Assembly: GCA_021413595.1 (NCBI GenBank)
Contig: JAIOQD010000441.1
Span: 1-6,124, forward strand
Direction of reading: 5' to 3'
Origin: Bacteroidota bacterium
GTDB lineage: Bacteria > Bacteroidota > Bacteroidia > 2-12-FULL-35-15
DNA: 6,124 nt
Notes under the pieces: generated by a model
What the model was told of the DNA's origin: nothing
The model's database searches: none
Seen by the model: the letters and a program-made list of their open reading frames with translations, nothing else
Translations under genes and position numbers: made by a program
In this document: piece by piece, positions 1-4,744 of the stretch
How the letters are laid out: the number at the start of each line of letters is the position of its first letter
Position numbering within the stretch: the first letter of the stretch is position 1

Positions 1-246
1 CTGTTTCACCATAAAAAAGAATTCTTCAGAATAAACATTGAGGATGCAAAATCAATTGCATCTTCAACACTCGACACTTTTTTCCAGTCTGACAACACAT
101 CTCAATTGCATTGGAGACTTCAAGAAAAAGCAACAACAATAAAAGAAAAACTAATAAGTGAACCAAAAATAACGGACAGCGATCTAGACATAAGCGAACT
201 GGAAAAAGAAGCCCTTGAACTATTAAAAGAATTAAACAAACTCTGA
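1..246 (+). CDS. 3' end of an unidentified protein gene (partial)
   Basis: Frame 1 is open from the first base to a TGA at 244-246, giving 81 C-terminal residues; the start lies outside the window. The visible part is hydrophilic and helix-prone, ending in a Glu/Leu/Lys-rich amphipathic stretch (SELEKEALELLKELNKL) that could be a helix or short coiled coil. The A-rich sense strand and Lys/Glu/Ile/Asn-rich composition match the downstream genes, and no frame on the other strand looks as protein-like. I do not recognise the family. No membrane segment or catalytic motif is visible. It is followed by a 100-bp gap that holds an integron-like core sequence, so it could be the last gene of an upstream cassette, but that is not demonstrated. 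Confidence 0.6.
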   Translation: MFHHKKEFFRINIEDAKSIASSTLDTFFQSDNTSQLHWRLQEKATTIKEKLISEPKITDSDLDISELEKEALELLKELNKL

Positions 247-310
247 CCGACACGACTTCGATAGACAGAAAAAAACGGTGCAACATAAAACAACCGATCC
301 ACACCTATTT

Positions 311-322
311 AACCGTTATGCC
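311..322 (+). other. Isolated integron R'-like core sequence
   Basis: AACCGTTATGCC matches the right-hand ends of the attC sites downstream (AACCGTTAGGC at 4741-4750 and 5438-5447), including the AACC before the GTT cut triplet. A start codon follows about 30 bp later, as in cassette 3 (31 bp) and cassette 2 (42 bp). No convincing left half is present: upstream only a 6-bp match (AACGGT at 274-279 against ACCGTT at 312-317) could fold, and no complementary GGGCATAAC R'' occurs before 3657. It may be a decayed or truncated attC, or chance. Confidence 0.35.
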
Positions 323-346
323 CAATGCTAAAAACCACAGAAATAA

Positions 347-2593
347 ATGGCTACAACAATAAAACACCTTTTCTTCGCCCTGACACTTTCGTTTTGTCAT
401 TTCAGTTCGTATGGACAACAAACTAAGATCGATTCCTTAAAAAATGTTTTAAAAACCACTAAAGAAGACACCACTCGCATAAACATCCTCAACGACCTCG
501 CCTTTGAATTTGAAAATAATAACTCCGACACCGCTATTGTTCTAAGCACACAGGCATTACTAATTGCACAGAAAAAAAAATGGCAAAAAGGTGAAGGGAT
601 ATCCTTTCACCGACTCGGTGCGCTTAATTATCACAAAGCCAACTATCCTCTTGCTCTTGACTATTATTTTAAAGCGCTTAAAATACGGGAATCATTAAAT
701 GATAAAAATGGGATTTCCGGAACCATCGGAAATATAGGGCTTGTCTATTATTCTCAAGGGGAATATTCCCAAGCATTGGATTATTATTTCAAGGCTTTAA
801 AAATGATGGAAAAAATAGGAGATATAAAGGGGATTGCCGTTGTCCTAGGTAATATTGGGCTTGTTTATTTTAAGCGAGGTGACTATCCTAAAGCCTTAGA
901 CCATTATTTCAGGGCTTTAAAAATGACAAAAAAAATGGGAGAGAAAAATGGAACAGCCAACCATCTAGGGAAAATCGGAGTTGTCTATAAAGCCCAAGGC
1001 GACTATCTAAAAGCATTGGACTATTATTCCAAGGCATTAAAAATGGAGGAAGAGCTTGGCAATAAAAATGGAATTGCCCGCCACCTTGGCAACATTGGGG
1101 TTGCCTATCATGAACAAGGCAACTATCCAAAAGCATTGGACTATTATTTCAAGGCATTGAAAATAGATGAAGAGCTTGGCAATAAAAGTGGAATTGCCCG
1201 CCACCTTGGCAGCATCGGGGTTGCCTATTATCAACAAGGCAACCACCCAAAAGCGTTTGACTATTTTTTCAAGGTATTGAAAATGGCGAAAGAGTTGGGG
1301 AATAAATCATTGCAAGCAAATACTCTTGGCAACATCGGGGAGAGTTATATTCGCTCCAAGAGATTTAAGCAAGCCGAAAAATTTCTGCAAAAAGCACTCG
1401 CACTCTCTACAGAAATAAATGAGCTTGATTTAATTAAAGTCCATCAGAATAACTTGAGCAATCTTTACACCCAGACCAACCAACCCACCAAAGCATTTGA
1501 ACATTACAAAAAATATATAGAGGCAAGGGATAGTATCTTTAATGAAGAGAACACAAAAAAAATTGTGCGCTCCGAAATGAATTTTGATTTTGAAAAAAAA
1601 GAAGCAGTTGCAAATGCCGAGCATAAGAGCGAAATGGAAAAACAAAACGCAATAGCCGAAGAAAAAAGCAAAAAACAAAAAATTATTATTTTTTCAATAA
1701 TTGCTGGTTTGTTGTTAGTAATTGTGTTTTCCGGTTTTATTTTCCGATCCTTACGCATAACCCGCAAACAAAAGCAAATTATAGAAATCAAAAATAAAGA
1801 AACCGAAGAGCAAAAACAAATCATCGAAGAAAAAAACAAAGATATAACCGACAGCATCACCTACGCAAAACGCATACAGCGTGCAATGCTCCCGCACCGC
1901 AGAGATATATGGGCAGCATTGCCAAATTCCTTTGTATTATTCAAACCCAAAGATATTGTAAGCGGAGACTTTTATTTCTTTCATAAAAACAATAACTCCG
2001 TTTTTATTGCTTCTGCCGATTGCACAGGACACGGTGTACCCGGAGCATTTATGAGTATGATTGGTTCCGAAAGATTAACCGATGCAGTTCAGGAAAGCAG
2101 TAACACAAGTGAAATATTATCATTGCTGAACAAAGGCATAAAAACATCTTTAAAACAATCAGAAAATGAAAATTCTACACGGGATGGAATGGACATTGCA
2201 CTTTGCTCCGTTGACACGGACAAACGTGTTGTAAAATACGCTGGTGCAAACAGACCAATTTGGATTATCCGGAACGGGCTGAACGAAGTAGAAGAAATAA
2301 AAGCAACAAAAAAAGCAATTGGTGGCTTTACGGAGGACGACCAACACTTCGACACGCACGAAATAAAATTACAACAAGGCGACACCTTTTATATTTCCAC
2401 TGACGGTTACGCAGACACATTTGGCGGGCAAGAGAAGAAAAAATTGATGACAAAAAGGTTTAAAGAAATTCTTCTCGAAATTCAATACAAGCCAATGAAG
2501 GAACAAGGGCAACACTTAGACAATGTTATAGAAAACTGGAAAGCAGGAACGGAGCAAGTGGACGACATTTTAGTAATCGGTATTCGGCTGTAA
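347..2593 (+). CDS. TPR-repeat membrane sensor with C-terminal SpoIIE/PP2C serine phosphatase
   Basis: A 748-residue protein, probably a signalling phosphatase that dephosphorylates a serine/threonine-phosphorylated partner such as an anti-sigma antagonist; the partner is not in the window. Residues 1-24 look like a signal peptide (hydrophobic core, then SYGQ|Q). Residues about 84-390 form TPR-type helical pairs; seven have exact 40-residue spacing, with the ALDYYFKALK motif or its variants at 103, 143, 183, 223, 263, 303 and 343. A charged helix (400-445) leads to one membrane span (446-467), then a coiled-coil linker (470-512) ending in YAKRIQRAMLP, typical before SpoIIE domains. The phosphatase domain (about 525-748) keeps its expected acidic residues: VSGD (538-541), ADCTGHGVPGAF (557-568), RDGMD (612-616), STDGYAD (684-690) and QVDDILVIGI (737-746). 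The TPRs should lie in the periplasm and the phosphatase in the cytoplasm. ATG 347 is chosen because it gives a complete signal peptide; no strong ribosome-binding site is seen, as is usual in Bacteroidota. The domain calls are firm; the pathway is unknown. Confidence 0.92.
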   Translation: MATTIKHLFFALTLSFCHFSSYGQQTKIDSLKNVLKTTKEDTTRINILNDLAFEFENNNSDTAIVLSTQALLIAQKKKWQKGEGISFHRLGALNYHKANYPLALDYYFKALKIRESLNDKNGISGTIGNIGLVYYSQGEYSQALDYYFKALKMMEKIGDIKGIAVVLGNIGLVYFKRGDYPKALDHYFRALKMTKKMGEKNGTANHLGKIGVVYKAQGDYLKALDYYSKALKMEEELGNKNGIARHLGNIGVAYHEQGNYPKALDYYFKALKIDEELGNKSGIARHLGSIGVAYYQQGNHPKAFDYFFKVLKMAKELGNKSLQANTLGNIGESYIRSKRFKQAEKFLQKALALSTEINELDLIKVHQNNLSNLYTQTNQPTKAFEHYKKYIEARDSIFNEENTKKIVRSEMNFDFEKKEAVANAEHKSEMEKQNAIAEEKSKKQKIIIFSIIAGLLLVIVFSGFIFRSLRITRKQKQIIEIKNKETEEQKQIIEEKNKDITDSITYAKRIQRAMLPHRRDIWAALPNSFVLFKPKDIVSGDFYFFHKNNNSVFIASADCTGHGVPGAFMSMIGSERLTDAVQESSNTSEILSLLNKGIKTSLKQSENENSTRDGMDIALCSVDTDKRVVKYAGANRPIWIIRNGLNEVEEIKATKKAIGGFTEDDQHFDTHEIKLQQGDTFYISTDGYADTFGGQEKKKLMTKRFKEILLEIQYKPMKEQGQHLDNVIENWKAGTEQVDDILVIGIRL
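596..1395 (+). repeat. 120-bp coding tandem repeats (TPR units)
   Basis: The TPR part of the gene repeats at the DNA level with an exact 120-bp period and no indels over about seven units. The two most alike are 1021-1140 and 1141-1260, which differ at 13 of 120 positions by my count (about 89% identity). That is much closer than structure alone requires, so recent duplication or gene conversion is likely. Units closer to the ends diverge more. Confidence 0.85.
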
Positions 2594-2616
2594 CAGTAGA
2601 CAGAGACTACCTCCCC

Positions 2617-2670
2617 TGTATTTTTTTACGAACTGTACTTTACGACCGCTGTTTAAAGGACTTCGGGAGT
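2617..2670 (+). repeat. Copy 1 of an approximately 80-bp intergenic tandem repeat
   Basis: The conserved core has a T-run, TACGAACTGTACTTTACGAC (2627-2646), then GTTTAAAGGACTTCGGGAGT (2651-2670). It starts 24 bp after the stop of the phosphatase gene. It is nearly identical to 3253-3305 and similar to 3331-3378. Its right flank, up to 2680, is cut off from the next unit by the IS200-type element. I do not recognise the family. Confidence 0.85.
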
Positions 2671-2686
2671 ATTGAATTAATGAATA

Positions 2687-2710
2687 ACCCCGAAGCAGAG
2701 CTATCGGGGT
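2687..2710. repeat. IS200-type right-end stem-loop
   Basis: ACCCCGA (2687-2693) pairs with TCGGGGT (2704-2710). The inner AGC/GCT pairs close an AGA loop, leaving A2703 bulged. It lies just past the tnpA stop codon. Bulged subterminal hairpins are what IS200/IS605 transposases bind as single strands. It could also act as a terminator for tnpA, but no T-run follows on the minus strand. Confidence 0.75.
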
Positions 2711-2716
2711 ATCGTG

Positions 2717-3172
2717 TTACTCGAAAGCGATACTTAATTGATTTTTATGCAACATTTTATAATTACTTTTTGTTTCACCTTGATTCTGAATATATTTCAG
2801 AATTACATCTTCATTTGCATATTGACCAACAGTGTTAACATAATATCCAGCTGTCCAAAAATTCCCACCCCAAAGCTTTTCCTTTACTTCAGGATGAAGC
2901 CTAAAAAGCTCTTTGGCTGTGATACTTTTTACTGTTTGAGCTATGCTTTTTACAGACAACATCGGTACGCTTTGTATCAAAAAGTGTACGTGATTTTCAT
3001 CTGCTCCTATTTCAACAAAATGTATTTCGTATCGATTTGCAATATTTTTGCACACTTCTATCAAACTTCTTTCAACAGATTCAGACAACACACTTCTTCG
3101 ATATTTTATTGGACAAACCAAGTGATACAGAAGCAAACTCTTATTGTGACTTTTATGAATATGTTCACTCAT
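2717..3172 (-). CDS. tnpA: IS200/IS605-family TnpA transposase (Y1 HUH)
   Basis: A 151-residue single-strand transposase, a usual length for IS200-type TnpA. The metal-binding HUH motif is HVH at residues 61-63 within ENHVHFLIQSVP. The nucleophile is most likely Tyr127 in ILKYIQNQG, four residues before a Gln as in the family. Also typical are SEHIHKSHN at the N-terminus, LVCPIKYRR (18-26) and LWGGNFWTAGY (100-110). It is known to cut and rejoin single-stranded DNA at the element's hairpin ends. The frame is intact, so the element may be active. On the minus strand a TAACTTTG (complement of 3177-3184) sits right before the ATG and resembles a Bacteroidota -7 box, but no -33 partner is seen and the spacing would leave almost no leader. 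Confidence 0.95.
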   Translation of the reverse strand: MSEHIHKSHNKSLLLYHLVCPIKYRRSVLSESVERSLIEVCKNIANRYEIHFVEIGADENHVHFLIQSVPMLSVKSIAQTVKSITAKELFRLHPEVKEKLWGGNFWTAGYYVNTVGQYANEDVILKYIQNQGETKSNYKMLHKNQLSIAFE

Positions 3173-3205
3173 AAAACAAAGTTAATATTTTACATCACTA
3201 ACCCG

Positions 3206-3229
3206 ACTACCGAAGCAGAGCTTCGGAGT
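3206..3229. repeat. IS200-type left-end stem-loop
   Basis: ACT + CCGAAGC (3206-3208, 3210-3216) pairs with GCTTCGG + AGT (3220-3229) around an AGA loop, with A3209 bulged. That makes 10 bp, with the same loop and the same inner AGC/GCT as the hairpin at 2687-2710. It lies 34 bp upstream of the tnpA start and is the partner end of the element. Folding of the tnpA leader could also damp translation, as known for IS200; that is inference here. Confidence 0.75.
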
Positions 3230-3252
3230 ATTATCTGAATAAAAACTACCGT

Positions 3253-3305
3253 TGTATTTTTTACGAACTGTACTTTACGACCATTGTTTAAAGGACTTCG
3301 GGAGT
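3253..3305 (+). repeat. Copy 2 of the approximately 80-bp intergenic repeat
   Basis: Matches copy 1 (2617-2670) almost base for base, from the T-run through TACGAACTGTACTTTACGAC to GGACTTCGGGAGT; the clearest changes are CATTG for CGCTG before TTTAAAGG and a one-base shorter T-run. The next unit begins 79 bp downstream, measured from TACG to TACG (3262 to 3341). Confidence 0.85.
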
Positions 3306-3330
3306 TAAATTGAATTTTAAAAACGATCGT

Positions 3331-3378
3331 TGTGTTTTTTTACGAACTGTACTTTATGACCATTGTTTAAAGGACTTT
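3331..3378 (+). repeat. Copy 3 of the approximately 80-bp intergenic repeat
   Basis: Contains TACGAACTGTACTTTATGAC (3341-3360) and TTTAAAGGACTT, then diverges at 3378, so this is the right-hand edge of the array. A 10-bp palindrome AACGATCGTT (3322-3331) sits at the junction with copy 2; the matching place before copy 2 reads AACTACCGTT and is no longer palindromic. Confidence 0.8.
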
Positions 3379-3379
3379 A

Positions 3380-3541
3380 GTTAACGCAGACGAAAGAAAA
3401 AAGCCACCACATTTGGTAGCACATTTGCATTTTTTTCAACACACAAAGCCAAGCAAAAAAATGCAAAAGAGTTATACCAAGCAAACGCACCAAAACCGAC
3501 CGTTGTGGACAGACGAGCCTCGACCGAAAAGAAGGGCATGC
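3380..3541. other. Gene-free stretch between the repeat array and attC-A
   Basis: No credible gene is seen. The plus frame from 3380 is open and stops at 3545-3547 inside the R'' core of attC-A, but it has no upstream ATG and its only internal ATG (3461) would give 28 residues with basic, low-complexity content. The stretch holds the long stem-loop described separately. It may be the tail of a cassette whose gene has decayed, since in the cassettes downstream the stop codon also lies next to R''. Confidence 0.5.
3412..3481. repeat. Long imperfect stem-loop, A/T-rich
   Basis: A perfect 13-bp inverted repeat, TTTGCATTTTTTT (3424-3436) with AAAAAAATGCAAA (3455-3467), surrounds an 18-nt loop. 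A further pair TTGGTA (3413-3418) with TACCAA (3475-3480) lies outside asymmetric 5-nt and 7-nt internal loops. The T-run is on the 5' arm rather than after the stem, so it is not a classical plus-strand terminator. Its role is unknown. Confidence 0.65.
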
Positions 3542-3663
3542 CACTAACATTACCTAATCGCAAGCAGGGGGCTTGCTTCGTAGACAAGTGTGTAGTAAAT
3601 TTGAAATTCAGTTTTCATAACAGCATCACGGCCCCCCTGCCAGCGATTAGCCACACGTTATAA
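3542..3663 (+). other. attC-A integron recombination site
   Basis: R'' is CACTAAC (3542-3548). After a 5-nt spacer the left arm CTAATCGC (3554-3561) pairs with GCGATTAG (3643-3650). Past unpaired bases, CAGGGGG (3565-3571) pairs with CCCCCTG (3633-3639). A 6-nt spacer leads to R' GTTATAA (3657-3663). Spacer sizes, long near-perfect arms and mispaired bases between arm blocks are as known for attC sites, which recombine as folded single strands. The R'' here does not match the bases after its own R', as expected when they come from different cassettes. Confidence 0.85.
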
Positions 3664-3698
3664 GCCATTTATACGAACGACATTATCATAAAGAAACA

Positions 3699-4025
3699 AT
3701 GGGAGAAAAAGTTGACTCATCAGACATATTTATCATTTTACAATATATCGAAAAAAAAACAGGACTGTTTTTGCTCAACAGGAATCTCGACTATTTATAC
3801 AGTTTTGTAAGTGGAATCAAATTCCTTGCTGAAACAAGAAACATACAAATAAAAAACATTGAACAACTTGACAAATTTCGACTTTATTTAAAAGATGAAT
3901 TAAATGAAGAATATGAAAACACAATGGGGTGGTATGGTTCCTTGCATGGAAAATATGGCTCGAAAGAAGGGTTTGAAAAATTTTTTGAATATCTGAGCAA
4001 GTTCAAAAAACTTAACGAATTATAA
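3699..4025 (+). CDS. Unrecognised 108-residue cassette protein
   Basis: A small protein, probably cytoplasmic: no signal peptide or membrane span. It looks mostly helical, with an aromatic C-terminal half (NTMGWYGSLHGKYG, then EGFEKFFEYLSKFKK, about residues 74-104). I do not recognise a family and give no function. The ATG at 3699 lies 42 bp after the cassette's left edge, and the stop is 4 bp before the next start, so the two genes are probably translated from one transcript. Its partner is immunity-like, so it could be a second immunity protein or an accessory factor; it does not look like a toxin, but that cannot be excluded. Confidence 0.75.
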   Translation: MGEKVDSSDIFIILQYIEKKTGLFLLNRNLDYLYSFVSGIKFLAETRNIQIKNIEQLDKFRLYLKDELNEEYENTMGWYGSLHGKYGSKEGFEKFFEYLSKFKKLNEL

Positions 4026-4029
4026 ATAA

Positions 4030-4500
4030 ATGGACTTTCAAAATTTAATAAAAGACAAATCAAAAATTGACCTAAAGGACATCTGTGAATCTTGGCAATG
4101 GCTAATAGCAAATCAAAAGGACGTTTTGCTAATAACAATTTTTGGAGACTTATTTCTTATTGGACCAAATAAAGAAATAAATTGGCTTGACACAGGCGGT
4201 GGTACATTGACAAAGGTTGCTGACAACGTTGAGGATTTTAAGCAGTTACTCAAAATTCAAGATAATTACGACAACTGGTTTCTATCTTGGCTCCATCCAG
4301 AAATTGAAAATTCAGGAACTAGATTAAAAGACAACGAAGTTTTCAGCTTTAAAAAAATTCCAGTTCTTGGAGGAGAATATACATTTGACAACATTGAACC
4401 CGTGGACATAAGTGTCCACTTTCATTTAGCAGGAGAAATTTGCAGACAAATTAAAGACTTACCTGACGGGACTAAAGTGAATATAAAGGTTGACAAATAA
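4030..4500 (+). CDS. Tdi1/DUF1851-type immunity-like protein
   Basis: A 156-residue soluble protein that resembles the C-terminal domain of the T6SS immunity protein Tdi1 (DUF1851). The signs are the order of motifs: W-x-WL near residues 22-25, FGDLFLIGP (39-47), INWLDTGGGTLTKVADNVEDF (50-70), a Trp-rich middle (WFLSWLHP, 83-90), then KKIPVLGGEYTFDNIEPVD (109-127), HFHLAGEICRQIKDLPDGTKV (131-151). Known members protect cells from a secreted toxin, often a DNase or ADP-ribosyltransferase-like effector; GAD-like domains often precede it in longer relatives, and none is present here. No toxin gene is adjacent. The stop codon is 2 bp before the R'' core of attC-B, as is common for cassette genes. 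The family is recalled from motif pattern, not from a search. Confidence 0.8.
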   Translation: MDFQNLIKDKSKIDLKDICESWQWLIANQKDVLLITIFGDLFLIGPNKEINWLDTGGGTLTKVADNVEDFKQLLKIQDNYDNWFLSWLHPEIENSGTRLKDNEVFSFKKIPVLGGEYTFDNIEPVDISVHFHLAGEICRQIKDLPDGTKVNIKVDK

Positions 4501-4588
4501 ACGGCTTATAACAGCAAGCAGGCGCAAGCGGCAGTATGTGCAAGGGCTTCGGCATAAATTATTGCCTGCTTCGCAGACATTTTTTTAT

Positions 4589-4620
4589 TTTGCCTCCGCT
4601 TAGCAAGTTTGGTATCTTTG
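4589..4620 (+). promoter_or_regulatory. Bacteroidota-type promoter, first unit
   Basis: TTTG (4589-4592), a 20-nt spacer, then TATCTTTG (4613-4620). This fits the known primary-sigma consensus of Bacteroidota exactly (TTTG, 19-21 nt, TAnnTTTG). A transcript would start near 4626-4630 and run through the second unit and R' into the ankyrin gene at 4775. Confidence 0.7.
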
Positions 4621-4647
4621 AATAAAGTTTGGTGCGGATTTTTTTAT

Positions 4648-4679
4648 TTTGCCTCCGCTTAGCAAGTTTGGTATCTTTG
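4648..4679 (+). promoter_or_regulatory. Bacteroidota-type promoter, second unit
   Basis: The same promoter 59 bp further on: TTTG (4648-4651), 20 nt, TATCTTTG (4672-4679). Initiation would be expected near 4685-4690, about 85-90 nt before the ankyrin start codon. The leader would contain the right arm and R' of attC-B but not the left arm, so it could not form the full attC hairpin. Confidence 0.72.
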
Positions 4680-4744
4680 AATAAAGTTTGGTGCGGGCAG
4701 ACAGTTCAGTATTTCAAATGCCGCCTGCGCCTGCTTGCAAACCG

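Larger units (their letters stand above)
2681..3235 (-). mobile_element. IS200-type insertion sequence inserted in a tandem repeat
   Basis: A compact element (about 555 bp) carrying only a Y1/HUH transposase on the minus strand. Both ends have stem-loops with the same tip, AGC-AGA-GCT, and one bulged A: 2687-2710 at the right end and 3206-3229 at the left end, relative to tnpA. The boundaries are inferred from a TGAATAA repeated at 2681-2687 and 3236-3242. In the IS200/IS605 family the cleavage sequence lies next to the left end and is repeated inside the right end, and no target duplication is made. Joining 2680 to 3236 gives a repeat period of 80 bp against 79 bp for the intact neighbour, which supports these limits. 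No tnpB is present. The exact ends could shift by several bases. Confidence 0.8.
4579..4696 (+). repeat. Perfect 59-bp tandem duplication inside attC-B
   Basis: Units 4579-4637 and 4638-4696 are identical base for base. GCAGACA occurs just before and over the left edge (4573-4579) and again just after the right unit (4697-4703), so the block looks like an insert between two short direct repeats or a slipped duplication. Absence of any difference points to a recent event. Each unit contains one promoter. Confidence 0.95.
3658..4744 (+). mobile_element. Integron gene cassette 2 (two genes)
   Basis: The limits are the expected cuts after G3657 and G4744, giving 1087 bp. The first bases with the preceding G, GTTATAAGCC (3657-3666), are the perfect complement of the R'' at its far end, GGCTTATAAC (4503-4512). 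That is the mark of one excisable circle. It holds two genes 4 bp apart, the second ending 2 bp before R''. Its attC-B is enlarged by a promoter-bearing tandem duplication. Confidence 0.85.

Noticed and set aside
909..1246. Minus-strand ORFs within the TPR region
   Set aside because: They are periodic shadows of the 120-bp coding repeats; the sense frame is a full-length protein with known domains.
596..1395. CRISPR-like regular repeats
   Set aside because: The 120-bp period lies wholly in one reading frame and encodes TPR units; there are no short repeats with unique spacers.
2738..3238. Plus-strand ORF of 166 residues
   Set aside because: It is antisense to the clearly recognisable tnpA and covers the left-end hairpin of the element; Phe/Ile/Cys-rich content is typical of a shadow frame.
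3461..3547. Plus-strand mini-ORF of 28 residues ending in the R'' of attC-A
   Set aside because: The stop in R'' is suggestive of a cassette gene end, but the product is very short, basic and low in complexity, and its ATG sits in a stem arm.
3381..3587. Minus-strand ORF of 68 residues
   Set aside because: It overlaps the left half of attC-A and the long stem-loop; composition reflects T-runs read as Phe, and no family is recognisable.
315..3657. A single cassette spanning the phosphatase gene, repeats and IS
   Set aside because: The start (GTTATGCCC) does not complement the R'' of attC-A (GCCACTAAC), the test that all three downstream cassettes pass.
3884..4138. Minus-strand ORF across the two genes of cassette 2
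   Set aside because: It overlaps both plus-strand genes, one with recognisable immunity-family motifs, and is a shadow.
4514..4738. The GC-rich arms of attC-B as a transcription terminator
   Set aside because: The arms are about 185 nt apart, no T-run follows the right arm, and the flanking core sites fit attC exactly.
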